From Streptomyces neyagawaensis (lineage in GTDB: Bacteria > Actinomycetota > Actinomycetes > Streptomycetales > Streptomycetaceae), in NCBI RefSeq assembly GCF_023516595.1, contig NZ_JAMGBG010000034.1, forward strand, positions 109,143 through 173,142: a DNA stretch of 64,000 bases, given 5' to 3'. The position numbers were made by a program, and so were the translations under genes. Each line of letters begins with the position of its first letter. The first letter of the stretch is position 1. A model generated the notes under the pieces. That model was not told the DNA's origin. It saw nothing but the letters and a program-made list of their open reading frames with translations, and did no database searches. This document shows, in pieces, positions 18,279-27,640 of this stretch.

Positions 18279-18995
18279 TCAACGACGTCGGCGGGCCCGT
18301 CCCGTCCGAGCCGCCTTCGCTCGCTTCGCTGCGAAGCGGACACCGCCCGGGCTCTCGCCGACCTCCACACGGACGACCGTGGAGAGCGGATCCACCACAC
18401 CCTCACCGACATGGTGGATGGAGGTTTCCACCGCTCCGAGCTTGCTCAGTGCCGTGGCCGCGCTCTTCAGCTCCTCCTCGGCGGTGTCGCCCTTGAGCGC
18501 CAGCATCTCTCCGTACGGACGCAGGAGTGGAATGCCCCAGGTGGCGAGTCGGTCCAGGGGAGCCACGGCCCGTGCTGTCACCACGTGGACCGGTTGGAGC
18601 GTGCCGAGGACCTCCTCGGCGCGGCCTCGGAGCACTGTGACATGGTCGAGGCCCAGCAGCTCCACGACCTCCGTCAGGAAGTTGGTGCGCCGCAGCAGCG
18701 GCTCCAGCAGCGTGATCTTCAGGTCGTCCCGAACGAGCGCCAGCGGGATGCCGGGCAGACCCGCACCGGAGCCGACATCGCAAACCGTCACACCCTCGGG
18801 GACGACCTCGGAGAGCACCGCGCAGTTCAGCAGGTGCCTCTCCCAGAGCCGAGGTACTTCCCGCGGGCCGATGAGCCCTCGCTGCACTCCCGCTTCCGCC
18901 AGCAGTTCGGCGTACCGGACCGCGTCCGCGTAGCGATCACCGAATACGTCGCGCGCCTGCTCGGGCGCAGGGGGAAGCTCCGCTGCCTCCGTCAC
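18279..18995 (-). CDS. rsmG: 16S rRNA (guanine527-N7)-methyltransferase RsmG
   Basis: SAM-dependent methyltransferase acting on G527 of 16S rRNA; loss in Streptomyces gives low-level streptomycin resistance and altered antibiotic production. 238 residues, SAM-binding loop VCDVGSGAGLPGIPLAL, catalytic-region LLEPLLRRTNFL, and a conserved VTARAVAPLDRL segment. GTG 18995 is chosen for the GGAAGGA about 10 bases upstream and the MTEAAELPPAPEQ start. The C-terminus is basic (RTGRARRRR). It lies in the parAB-khpB gene string on the same strand. Confidence 0.93.
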   Translation of the reverse strand: MTEAAELPPAPEQARDVFGDRYADAVRYAELLAEAGVQRGLIGPREVPRLWERHLLNCAVLSEVVPEGVTVCDVGSGAGLPGIPLALVRDDLKITLLEPLLRRTNFLTEVVELLGLDHVTVLRGRAEEVLGTLQPVHVVTARAVAPLDRLATWGIPLLRPYGEMLALKGDTAEEELKSAATALSKLGAVETSIHHVGEGVVDPLSTVVRVEVGESPGGVRFAAKRAKAARTGRARRRR

Positions 18996-19064
18996 GGGGA
19001 CCGTCCTTCCGTACCGCAAGAGCGCACTGTGCGCTGACACCAGAACAACAGGCTGACAAAGTTC

Positions 19065-19090
19065 GGCCCCGCCTGCGGGCAGACGGGGCC
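19065..19090 (-). terminator. Terminator after khpB (jag)
   Basis: GGCCCCG at 19065-19071 pairs with CGGGGCC at 19084-19090, and inner CTG/CAG pairing extends the stem. It lies 20 bp past the khpB stop. Confidence 0.65.
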
Positions 19091-19110
19091 GGAGAGACGT
19101 ACGTACCGAA

Positions 19111-19623
19111 TCAGGCAGGCAGCACGACGACGAAGCGCTGGGGCTCCTCGCCCTCGGACTCGCTGCGCAGGCCCGCGGTCTTGACCGCGTCGTGCACGAC
19201 CTTGCGCTCGAAGGGCGTCATCGGCTTCAGCTTGATGGGCTCACCGGTGCTCTTCGCCTCGGCCGCGGCCTTGGCACCCAGCTCGGAGAGCTCGGCACGC
19301 TTCTTGGCGCGGTAGCCGGCGATGTCGAGCATCAGGCGGCATCGGTCACCGGTCTCGCGGTGCACGGCCAGGCGCGTGAGCTCCTGGAGCGCTTCGAGCA
19401 CCTCGCCTTCCCGGCCGACGAGCTTCTGCAGGTCGCGGCTGCCGCTGTCGCTGATGATCGAGACAGAGGCACGGTCGGCCTCGACGTCCATGTCGATGTC
19501 GCCGTCGAGATCGGCGATGTCCAGCAGACCTTCCAGGTAGTCCGCCGCGATCTCACCCTCCTGCTCCAGGCGGGTGAGGGTGTCTCCACCCTCGGAGGCG
19601 GCGGAGGTGGTGCCTTCCGTCAC
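19111..19623 (-). CDS. khpB: RNA-binding protein KhpB/Jag (KH + R3H)
   Basis: 170-residue cytoplasmic RNA-binding protein. The acidic N-terminal region is followed by a KH domain with the G-x-x-G loop in KLVGREGEVLEAL (about 67-79) and an R3H domain with R-x3-H in FERKVVHDAV (about 138-147). It is the standard partner downstream of yidC, 15 bp away. KhpB forms an RNA chaperone with KhpA that affects cell size and envelope growth in other Gram-positives; a role here is inferred from family. Confidence 0.9.
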   Translation of the reverse strand: MTEGTTSAASEGGDTLTRLEQEGEIAADYLEGLLDIADLDGDIDMDVEADRASVSIISDSGSRDLQKLVGREGEVLEALQELTRLAVHRETGDRCRLMLDIAGYRAKKRAELSELGAKAAAEAKSTGEPIKLKPMTPFERKVVHDAVKTAGLRSESEGEEPQRFVVVLPA

Positions 19624-19638
19624 GGGATGGGCTCCTTC

Positions 19639-20916
19639 TTACTTCTTGGACGGGGACTTGGGGCGCTGCTGGCCCTTGCGCTGACCGGACTGGGCCTTGC
19701 TGCGGCCGCTGGTGCCGGGCTGGGGCGCCGCCTTCTTGGCTGCGGCTGCCGGCTTGGCGTCCTCGGGCTCGTCGGACTTGCTGAGCGAGGTGGGCGCGCT
19801 CTGCTGCTCGGCGTCGTCAGCGGTCTTCGTGGCACCGGCCTGACGCTGGGCCTTGGTCTGGCGCTTGGGCTGCTGACGCTTGGCGGGAGTCGGCGTACCG
19901 TCCTCGGCGGTGGCCACGGCTGCGGCCTCGCCCTTGATCACGGTTCCGTCGGTCTGGGCCGCGAGGCCCTCCTTGTTCAGACCGTTGATGAACTTCCGCT
20001 CGTACTCGTTGCGGTCACGGCCCTTGACGACGATCGCCTTGACGATGGCGCGCTCACGCCGGTTGCGGGTCTTGCCGTGACGCGTGACGTGCTTGAGGAG
20101 GCGCTCCAGGTACGCGGCCTGGGCCTTGGAACCCGGGGTGGGGTTGTTGTGGATGACGTACATCTGCTGGCCCATGGTCCACACGTTGGTGGTCAGCCAG
20201 TAGACGAGGACACCGACGGGGAAGTTGATGCCGAAGACGGCGAACATGATCGGGAAGATGTACATCAGCATCTTCTGCTGCTGCATGAACGGCGTCTTCA
20301 CCGTGGTGTCGACGTTCTTCGTCATCAGCTGACGCTGCGTGTAGAACTGCGACAGCGACATCAGGACGATCATGATCGCGGTCACGATGCGGACCGTGGT
20401 GATCGAGGAGTCGAGCTTTGCCGCCTCCGCAGCGCTGTCCGTGAAGGTCGCGGCCAGCGGAGCGCCGAAGATGTGCGCCTTCTGGGCGCTCTCCAGCAGG
20501 CTCTCGTTGATGACACCGATGGTGTCGTTGTTCGCGATGCTGTTGAGCACGTGGTACAGGGCGAAGAAGAACGGAGACTGCGCCAGGATGGGAAGGCACG
20601 AGGAGAGCGGGTTGGTGCCCGTCTCCTTGTACAGCTTCATCATCTCTTCGGACTGACGCTGTTTGTCGTTCTTGTAGCGCTCCTGGATCTTCTTCATCTC
20701 GGGCTGGAGCGTCTGCATGGCCCGAGTCGCCTTGATCTGCTTCACGAAGAGCGGGATCAGGCAGATCCGGATCAGGATCACCAGGGACACGATGGACAGG
20801 CCCCAGGCCCACCCGGTGTCATCGCCGAAAAGGGCGCCGTACACCTTGTGGAACTGGACGATGACCCAGGAGACGGGTGTCGTGATGAAGCTGAAGAGAC
20901 TGGCAATCGTGTCCAC
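19639..20916 (-). CDS. yidC: Membrane protein insertase YidC
   Basis: Oxa1/YidC/Alb3 insertase, 425 residues. It opens with DTIASLFSFITTPVSWVI, typical of Gram-positive/actinobacterial forms, and has the conserved groove arginine in VILIRICLIPLFVKQ. About five hydrophobic segments run to residue ~260, followed by a long basic, Ala/Lys/Pro-rich cytoplasmic tail of ~160 residues that may bind ribosomes. GTG 20916 lies 4 bases from the yidD stop, so the genes are coupled. Confidence 0.94.
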   Translation of the reverse strand: MDTIASLFSFITTPVSWVIVQFHKVYGALFGDDTGWAWGLSIVSLVILIRICLIPLFVKQIKATRAMQTLQPEMKKIQERYKNDKQRQSEEMMKLYKETGTNPLSSCLPILAQSPFFFALYHVLNSIANNDTIGVINESLLESAQKAHIFGAPLAATFTDSAAEAAKLDSSITTVRIVTAIMIVLMSLSQFYTQRQLMTKNVDTTVKTPFMQQQKMLMYIFPIMFAVFGINFPVGVLVYWLTTNVWTMGQQMYVIHNNPTPGSKAQAAYLERLLKHVTRHGKTRNRRERAIVKAIVVKGRDRNEYERKFINGLNKEGLAAQTDGTVIKGEAAAVATAEDGTPTPAKRQQPKRQTKAQRQAGATKTADDAEQQSAPTSLSKSDEPEDAKPAAAAKKAAPQPGTSGRSKAQSGQRKGQQRPKSPSKK

Positions 20917-20919
20917 TAA

Positions 20920-21273
20920 TCATGCTCCTTGGGCATGGGACGGGCTCTCGGCGGCCGGGCTCGAAGGGGTGTGCCCCTCGGTGGCCGGTTCGGCGGCGGA
21001 GGACCCGCCCTTGCGTGCGCGCCACGCGCCACGCACCATCTCGTGCCACCGCGGACGCTTGCGCGGCGGAACATGGTCCACACCGCCGAGCGACCACGGG
21101 TTGCACCGCAGGATGCGCCAGGCCGTGAGGGCCGTGCCCTTGATCGCACCGTGGCGGTCGATGGCCGTATAGCCGTAGTGGGAGCACGACGGGTAGTACT
21201 TGCACACCGGCCCGAGCAGCGGACTGATCGTCCACTGGTACAGCTTGATCAGCGCCAGCAGCGGGTACTTCAT
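20920..21273 (-). CDS. yidD: Membrane protein insertion efficiency factor YidD
   Basis: 117 residues with the YidD core LLALIKLYQWTISPLLGPVCKYYPSC at the N-terminus (positions 5-30, including conserved cysteines) and HYGYTAI plus RILRCNPWSLGG. It is an amphipathic membrane-associated protein that assists YidC. The ~40-residue C-terminal extension is low complexity. It overlaps the rnpA stop by 4 bp. Confidence 0.93.
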   Translation of the reverse strand: MKYPLLALIKLYQWTISPLLGPVCKYYPSCSHYGYTAIDRHGAIKGTALTAWRILRCNPWSLGGVDHVPPRKRPRWHEMVRGAWRARKGGSSAAEPATEGHTPSSPAAESPSHAQGA

Positions 21274-21641
21274 CGTGCGCCCCCTCCCAGCAGCCGTCGT
21301 ATGGCGGCATCCAGGTCTTGGGCCAGTTGTACGTGGTCGGCGTCGCCCGCACCGGGCAGCGCTCGTACGACTACCAGGCTACCGGGGGGAAACTGGGCGA
21401 CTCGATCGCGCATGAGATGGCGAAGCCTGCGCTTCACCTTGTTGCGGACGACCGAACCGCCGACGGCCTTGCTCACGACGAAACCCGCACGCGTCGGGGG
21501 AGCGCTCTCCCCAGGCGCGTGCGGGTCCATGGAACCGCTACGTAGGTGAACGACGAGGAGCGGGCGTCCGGCCCGACGCCCTCGTCGTACCGCGGTCGCG
21601 AAGTCCTCGCGCCGCCTCAGCCGGTTCTCGGTGGGCAGCAC
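21270..21641 (-). CDS. rnpA: Ribonuclease P protein component
   Basis: Protein subunit of RNase P, which matures the 5' end of tRNA. 123 residues, start MLPTENRLRRREDFATAVRR, and signature RNKVKRRLRHLMR (RNP motif). Overlaps yidD and lies 21 bp downstream of rpmH, the near-universal rpmH-rnpA pair. Confidence 0.95.
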   Translation of the reverse strand: MLPTENRLRRREDFATAVRRGRRAGRPLLVVHLRSGSMDPHAPGESAPPTRAGFVVSKAVGGSVVRNKVKRRLRHLMRDRVAQFPPGSLVVVRALPGAGDADHVQLAQDLDAAIRRLLGGGAR

Positions 21642-21662
21642 GACGGCATGACCTGACCGGGA

Positions 21663-21800
21663 TCAGGCGGACAGGCTCGCGCGACCCTTGGCACGACGGT
21701 TCGCGAGAATCGCGCGACCGGCACGGGTACGCATCCGCAGACGGAAGCCGTGGGTCTTCGCGCGACGACGGTTGTTCGGCTGGAAGGTGCGCTTGCTCAC
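21663..21800 (-). CDS. rpmH: 50S ribosomal protein L34
   Basis: 45 residues, highly basic, MSKRTFQPNNRRRAKTHGFR then MRTRAGRAILANRRAKGR. Starts at GTG 21800; the much longer open frame upstream is not coding. First gene of the leftward rpmH-rnpA-yidD-yidC-khpB string and divergent from dnaA. Confidence 0.96.
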   Translation of the reverse strand: MSKRTFQPNNRRRAKTHGFRLRMRTRAGRAILANRRAKGRASLSA

Positions 21801-22219
21801 TCGGGGGCTCCAGAAATAAATCGGTAGTTGCGGGGTGCCGTCCTGGCTGTCACCGTGCGCCCACGAGTAGCTCGTATTAACGCCCGAGTGCACCGCTTTC
21901 CGATCACCTGACGCGATCTGTGCCCATCGGAGGCAGGCGGCAGCAGCCATCGACAACTCGACCTGGTTACGGTACGCGCGGCTGCGCCATCCGGTCAAAC
22001 CAGAGGTTACGGAGGGACACTATCCACAGGCTGGGGACAACAACTTGAACCGTACCGGCCGCCGTGACTACCGTGACGGAACTCCGATTCGTTCCCATTC
22101 CTCGGCTGCCGGGTGACCGACCGACCCACCAGACCTGGTCCCGAGCGCACCACCCGAGTTCCATCCCGACCCCCGTCCCAGAACCACACGTTCGTGGGAC
22201 CTGTGAGAGAGCGTGCCCT
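21801..22219. promoter_or_regulatory. rpmH-dnaA divergent regulatory region
   Basis: 419 bp without a gene. A DnaA-box-like 9-mer CTATCCACA lies at 22020-22028. A plus-strand promoter candidate follows: TTGAAC at 22045-22050, an 18-base spacer and TACCGT at 22069-22074, with a 145-base leader to the dnaA GTG. A DnaA box just upstream of the -35 fits DnaA autoregulation, as known for Streptomyces dnaA. No clear rpmH promoter could be assigned by eye. Confidence 0.55.
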
Positions 22220-24199
22220 GTGGCTGACGTACCTGCCGATCTTGCCGCAGTGTGGCCACGAGTACTGGAACAACTTCTGGGTGAGGGCCGAGGCCAGGGG
22301 GTCGAGGTCAAGGACGAGCGCTGGATCAGACGCTGCCAGCCGCTCGCGCTGGTCGCGGACACCGCTCTGCTCGCCGTTCCGAACGAGTTCGCGAAGGGCG
22401 TACTCGAGGGCCGGCTCGCGCCGATCGTCAGCGAGACCCTGAGCCGGGAGTGCGGCCGCCCGATCCGGATCGCGATCACCGTGGACAGCTCCGTCGGTGA
22501 GACGCCCGCGCCGCCGGTCCAGTCACGCTTCGAGGAGCCCGAGCTCCCCTCGGGCCCGGGACAGAGCCGCGACTCCTACGACGGCAGGGACACGTACGAC
22601 GGCGGGCGGGACGTGCGCGGTCCGTACGACAGCCAGAGTGCTTACGACCATCAGAACTCGTACGACGGCCAGAGCCGCGACCCGTACGAGAGCTACGGCC
22701 GCCATCGCGCCGACGACCGGGGCGCCGGCGGTGCGGGCGACCAGCTGCCGCCGCCGCGCGCGGACCAGCTTCCCTCCGGTCGCGGTGACCAGCTCCCGAC
22801 CGCGCGCCCCGCGTACCCGTCGGAGTACCAGCGGCCCGAGCCGGGCGCCTGGCCCCGGCCGTCGCAGGACGACTACGGCTGGCAGCAGCAGCGGCTCGGC
22901 TTCCCGGAGCGGGACCCGTACGCGTCGCCGTCGTCGGACTACCGTTCGCAGTCGATGGAGCGGCCGCCGTACGACCAGCGCCCGGAGTACGACTCGCCGC
23001 GCGGTGACTACGACCGGCCGGGCGTCGACTACGACCAGCGGCCGGACCGGCGTGAGCTTCCCGAGCCGTCGCCGGGGGGGCCTGGCGCGCACCGGGGCGG
23101 TCCGGTCGGCGGTGCGCCCGGTCCGCTGGCCGCGCAGCCGGCGCCCGCGACCGGTCCGGGCGAGCCCACGGCCCGCCTGAACCCCAAGTACCTCTTCGAC
23201 ACGTTCGTCATCGGCGCCTCGAACCGCTTCGCGCACGCCGCCGCGGTGGCGGTCGCCGAGGCGCCGGCGAAGGCGTACAACCCTCTCTTCATCTACGGGG
23301 AGTCCGGCCTCGGCAAGACGCACCTGCTGCACGCGATCGGGCACTACGCGCGCAGCCTCTACCCGGGCACGCGGGTGCGGTACGTGAGCTCGGAGGAGTT
23401 CACCAACGAGTTCATCAACTCCATCCGCGACGGCAAGGGCGACAGCTTCCGCAAGCGCTACCGCGAGATGGACATCCTGCTCGTCGACGACATCCAGTTC
23501 CTGGCGGACAAGGAGTCGACGCAGGAGGAGTTCTTCCACACGTTCAACACGCTCCACAACGCGAACAAGCAGATCGTGCTCTCCAGCGACCGGCCGCCGA
23601 AGCAGCTGGTCACGCTGGAGGACCGGCTGCGGAACCGCTTCGAGTGGGGGCTGATCACCGACGTCCAGCCGCCCGAGCTGGAGACGCGTATCGCGATCCT
23701 CCGCAAGAAGGCGGTGCAGGAGCAGCTCAACGCCCCACCGGAGGTGCTGGAGTTCATCGCCTCGCGGATCTCGCGCAACATCCGCGAGCTGGAGGGCGCG
23801 CTGATCCGGGTGACGGCGTTCGCGTCGCTCAACCGGCAGCCGGTGGACCTCGGGCTGACGGAGATCGTCCTCAAGGATCTGATCCCTGGTGGGGAGAACG
23901 CGTCCCCCGAGATCACCGCGACGGCGATCATGGCGGCGACGGCCGACTACTTCGGGCTCACGGTCGAGGATCTGTGCGGCACCTCACGCGGCCGTGCCCT
24001 GGTGACCGCCCGGCAGATCGCCATGTATCTGTGCCGTGAGCTGACCGATCTGTCGCTGCCGAAGATCGGCGCGCAGTTCGGCAACCGGGACCACACGACC
24101 GTGATGCACGCCGACCGCAAGATCCGCGCGCTGATGGCCGAGCGCCGCTCCATCTACAACCAGGTCACCGAGCTGACGAACCGCATCAAGAACGGCTGA
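22220..24199 (+). CDS. dnaA: Chromosomal replication initiator DnaA
   Basis: AAA+ initiator that binds DnaA boxes in oriC and opens the origin. 659 residues, long for the family because of a ~230-residue disordered domain II with repeated YDG/YD motifs (SYDGRDTYDGG, NSYDGQ) and three DQLP repeats. Domain I is residues 1-90 (ADVPADLAAVWPRVLEQLL). The AAA+ domain has Walker A GESGLGKT at 360-367 and Walker B LLVDDIQFL. Domain IV carries the basic loop and HTH with the signature GNRDHTTVMHADRKI. GTG 22220 matches the known Streptomyces start MADVPADL; the open frame extends further upstream without coding features. Confidence 0.96.
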   Translation: MADVPADLAAVWPRVLEQLLGEGRGQGVEVKDERWIRRCQPLALVADTALLAVPNEFAKGVLEGRLAPIVSETLSRECGRPIRIAITVDSSVGETPAPPVQSRFEEPELPSGPGQSRDSYDGRDTYDGGRDVRGPYDSQSAYDHQNSYDGQSRDPYESYGRHRADDRGAGGAGDQLPPPRADQLPSGRGDQLPTARPAYPSEYQRPEPGAWPRPSQDDYGWQQQRLGFPERDPYASPSSDYRSQSMERPPYDQRPEYDSPRGDYDRPGVDYDQRPDRRELPEPSPGGPGAHRGGPVGGAPGPLAAQPAPATGPGEPTARLNPKYLFDTFVIGASNRFAHAAAVAVAEAPAKAYNPLFIYGESGLGKTHLLHAIGHYARSLYPGTRVRYVSSEEFTNEFINSIRDGKGDSFRKRYREMDILLVDDIQFLADKESTQEEFFHTFNTLHNANKQIVLSSDRPPKQLVTLEDRLRNRFEWGLITDVQPPELETRIAILRKKAVQEQLNAPPEVLEFIASRISRNIRELEGALIRVTAFASLNRQPVDLGLTEIVLKDLIPGGENASPEITATAIMAATADYFGLTVEDLCGTSRGRALVTARQIAMYLCRELTDLSLPKIGAQFGNRDHTTVMHADRKIRALMAERRSIYNQVTELTNRIKNG

Positions 24200-24221
24200 G
24201 GCCCAGGCCCTGCCATCCGCC

Positions 24222-24258
24222 GAGGGCGCCCCGGGACGCGTTCCCGAGGGCGCCCTTC
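24222..24258 (+). terminator. dnaA terminator
   Basis: Imperfect hairpin: GGGCGCCCCGGGA (24224-24236) against TCCCGAGGGCGCCC (24242-24255) with a CGCGT loop and a small bulge. Starts 23 bp after the dnaA stop. Confidence 0.65.
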
Positions 24259-24286
24259 GGCGTTTCTGCGGGCCGTTCTCAGCGTT

Positions 24287-24412
24287 CCCAGGAGCCTGGT
24301 TCGTCCGTCCCAGGAGCCTGGTTCGTCCGTCCCAGGGGCCGGGTTCGTTCCTTCCCTGGAGCCGGGTTCGACCTTCCCAGGAGCCCGGTTCGTCATCCTC
24401 AGGAGCCCGTCA
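24287..24412. repeat. 22-bp tandem repeat, about 5.5 copies, between dnaA and oriC
   Basis: Copies at 24287-24308, 24309-24330 (identical), 24331-24353 (23 bp), 24354-24375, 24376-24397, and a partial copy from 24398. The unit begins CCCAGGAGCCTGG and contains GGTTCG. CCAGG-AG-CCTGG in copies 1 and 2 is a 5-bp inverted repeat. It lies just before the first oriC DnaA box and contains no TCCACA core. Confidence 0.85.
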
Positions 24413-24560
24413 GGAGCTTCCCCATGCCCTTCCCCGAGGCTTCCGACCCTTCCCGAGGCCCTTCCGCGAGGCTCCCCGAGCCTCCGCAGGGGCTCCGCGG
24501 AGGGCGTCCCGCGTCATCGAGTCGTCAGCCGGTGTTCGAATACCTGCCGCGTTACGGCCG

Positions 24561-25133
24561 TCCTCCACAGATTCGGGGACTTTCTCCCGTCCACACCCTG
24601 GGGACCGGGAAGTTATGCAGATCATGTCCACAGGGCAGCCCTGTAAGGGATCATCAGGCCAGGTCAACACCCTGTGGATTGGTGGACGAACGATCTCCAC
24701 AGACTGTGGACGAAGCGAAGATCCACAGACTGTGGACAGAGTTGTCCACCGGCAACCCACAGCCTGTGGCCGGTTGTCCCCAGCGATCCCCAGCTTCTCC
24801 ACATGCCTGTCCACTGTTCGGCAAGGAAACCGCCCTTCTCACCGCGTCGAGTGAAAGGCGTCACACGAAGTTGCCTGGCTGGGCTGTGGGAAAGACGGGT
24901 AAACCTGGGGACACGGTTGGGGAGAAGTGCCGTCCGGCTGTGCACGGTGTGTGCAGAACTTTCTGTTCTCCACAGACAGGCGTGGTTGTCCACCGCCTCC
25001 ACCCACAGGGTCAGTGGACAAAATCTCCCGCCTGAGCTGCGCAAACGCGGTTATCCACGGTTTCCACAGGCCCTACTACTACTCCCAACTAGAGAGAGCT
25101 GGGAATTCGTTTCGAAGAGGGCTCTGTGCACAA
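24561..25133. other. oriC: Origin of replication oriC with DnaA-box array
   Basis: Lies in the 1113-bp dnaA-dnaN gap. DnaA-box-like 9-mers, plus strand: 24561 TCCTCCACA, 24587 CCGTCCACA, 24624 ATGTCCACA, 24693 ATCTCCACA, 24719 AGATCCACA, 24742 TTGTCCACC, 24774 TTGTCCCCA, 24795 TTCTCCACA, 24807 CTGTCCACT, 24966 TTCTCCACA, 24986 TTGTCCACC, 25051 TTATCCACG, 25060 GTTTCCACA. Minus strand: 24673-24681 (CAATCCACA), 24705-24713 (TCGTCCACA), 24731-24739 (CTGTCCACA), 24885-24893 (TTTCCCACA), 25013-25021 (TTGTCCACT), 25125-25133 (TTGTGCACA). The boxes form a left cluster (24561-24815) and a right cluster (24966-25133) around a box-poor spacer. The TTGTCCACA preference is the known high-GC Streptomyces consensus. 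Confidence 0.93.
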
Positions 25134-25312
25134 CTCGCTCTCGGCTGCCCGACCGCGCCTCGTCACGACTTGACCCCGGAAGGCTCCGAGTGTCAGTGGC
25201 GTGCGTCAGACTGGTCCCCGGTGTCCTTCCCCTCACAGGAGCCAGCGACACCGCGACAGACGACGAAGCCAGGCAGGCCGAGAAGCGCCGGCAACAGCAG
25301 GAGGCGGCAACA

Positions 25313-26443
25313 GTGAAGATCCGGGTGGAACGCGACGTACTCGCGGAGGCCGTGGCCTGGGCGGCGCGCAGCCTCCCGGCCCGTCCGCCGGCGCCTGTCC
25401 TCGCCGGCCTCCTTCTGAAGGCCGAGGAAGGCCAGCTGAGCCTGTCCAGCTTCGACTACGAGGTCTCCGCGCGGGTGTCCGTGGAGGCGGAGGTCGAGGA
25501 GGAGGGCACCGTCCTCGTCTCGGGCCGTCTCCTCGCGGACATCTGCCGCGCCCTCCCCAACCGCCCGGTGGAGATTTCCACAGACGGTGTACGGGCGACG
25601 GTGGTCTGCGGCTCCTCGCGGTTCACCCTCCACACACTGCCTGTGGAGGAATACCCGTCCCTGCCGCAGATGCCGAACGCCACGGGCACCGTCCCCGGCG
25701 AGGTCTTCGCTTCCGCCGCCGCCCAGGTGGCCATCGCCGCCGGGCGTGACGACACGCTGCCCGTCCTCACCGGTGTGCGCATCGAGATCGAGGGCGACAC
25801 GGTCACGCTGGCCTCCACCGACCGCTACCGTTTCGCGGTCCGCGAGTTCCTGTGGAAGCCGGAGAACCCGGACGCCTCCGCGGTCGCCCTGGTGCCCGCC
25901 AAGACGCTCCTGGACACCGCCAAGGCGCTCACGAGCGGCGACAGCGTCATCCTGGCGCTCTCCGGCTCGGGGTCCGGCGAGGGCCTGATCGGTTTCGAGG
26001 GCGCCGGACGCCGGACGACCACCCGTCTCCTCGAGGGGGACCTGCCGAAGTACCGCACGCTGTTCCCGACCGAGTTCAACAGCGTGGCCGTGATCGAGAC
26101 CGCCCCCTTCGTGGAGGCCGTCAAGCGTGTGGCCCTGGTCGCCGAGCGGAACACCCCGGTGAGGCTCAGCTTCGAGCAGGGCGTGCTGACCCTGGAGGCC
26201 GGCTCCAGCGACGACGCACAGGCTGTGGAAAGGGTCGACGCCCAGCTGGAGGGCGACGACATCTCGATCGCCTTCAACCCGACGTTCCTGCTGGACGGCC
26301 TGAGCGCCATCGACTCCCCGGTCGCCCAGCTGTCCTTCACGACGTCCACCAAGCCCGCGCTGCTCAGCGGCAAGCCGGCGGTGGACGCGGAGGCGGACGA
26401 GGCCTACAAGTACCTGATCATGCCGGTGCGACTCAGCGGCTGA
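25313..26443 (+). CDS. dnaN: DNA polymerase III beta subunit (sliding clamp)
   Basis: Ring-shaped processivity clamp, 376 residues in the usual three-domain length. It starts MKIRVERDVLAEAVAWAARSLPARPPAPVL and ends with the conserved clamp tail YLIMPVRLSG that forms the partner-binding pocket. GTG 25313 follows GGAGG; the frame remains open far upstream through oriC but without coding signal there. A stray TTTCCACA (25575-25582) lies within the gene. Confidence 0.96.
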   Translation: MKIRVERDVLAEAVAWAARSLPARPPAPVLAGLLLKAEEGQLSLSSFDYEVSARVSVEAEVEEEGTVLVSGRLLADICRALPNRPVEISTDGVRATVVCGSSRFTLHTLPVEEYPSLPQMPNATGTVPGEVFASAAAQVAIAAGRDDTLPVLTGVRIEIEGDTVTLASTDRYRFAVREFLWKPENPDASAVALVPAKTLLDTAKALTSGDSVILALSGSGSGEGLIGFEGAGRRTTTRLLEGDLPKYRTLFPTEFNSVAVIETAPFVEAVKRVALVAERNTPVRLSFEQGVLTLEAGSSDDAQAVERVDAQLEGDDISIAFNPTFLLDGLSAIDSPVAQLSFTTSTKPALLSGKPAVDAEADEAYKYLIMPVRLSG

Positions 26444-26501
26444 CCCGTCGAGCGGCCGCCGGTGCCGCTCACGGGCGGCCGGAGGCCGTCCACAGCGCTG
26501 C

Positions 26502-26526
26502 GGGGCCCGGTGGATCACCGGGCCCT
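26502..26526 (+). terminator. dnaN terminator
   Basis: GGGCCCGGTG (26503-26512), 3-base loop GAT, perfect complement at 26516-26525. A weaker hairpin (CGGCCGCC at 26453-26460 with GGCGGCCG at 26474-26481) precedes it. Confidence 0.75.
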
Positions 26527-26656
26527 CGGTGTGAAAGCGCAGGTCGTGGCGTACCTATGAGCGGGTATGCCCACAGATGTGCGTGAGCGTCCGGGTTTAG
26601 GCTCGGGCATGGGTACGCAGTGCCCTCATGCCACGTCGCAACCTAAGGAACAACTG

Positions 26657-27532
<876 letters not shown>

Positions 27533-27640
27533 CCCGCGCCCCAAGGCCCGCAGAGGGCACGAACACCACTACGGTCGACGAGAAGTCATCCACAGGACCG
27601 CACCGCGGTCCACAACTCTGGGGGAGGTCGGCACCCGACC

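Noticed and set aside
24287..24412. CRISPR array
   Set aside because: Repeats are directly abutting 22-bp units with no unique spacers and no cas genes nearby.
25021..25312. dnaN starting far upstream at 24674 within oriC
   Set aside because: The extension contains DnaA boxes and no coding bias; GTG 25313 gives the conserved 376-residue clamp.
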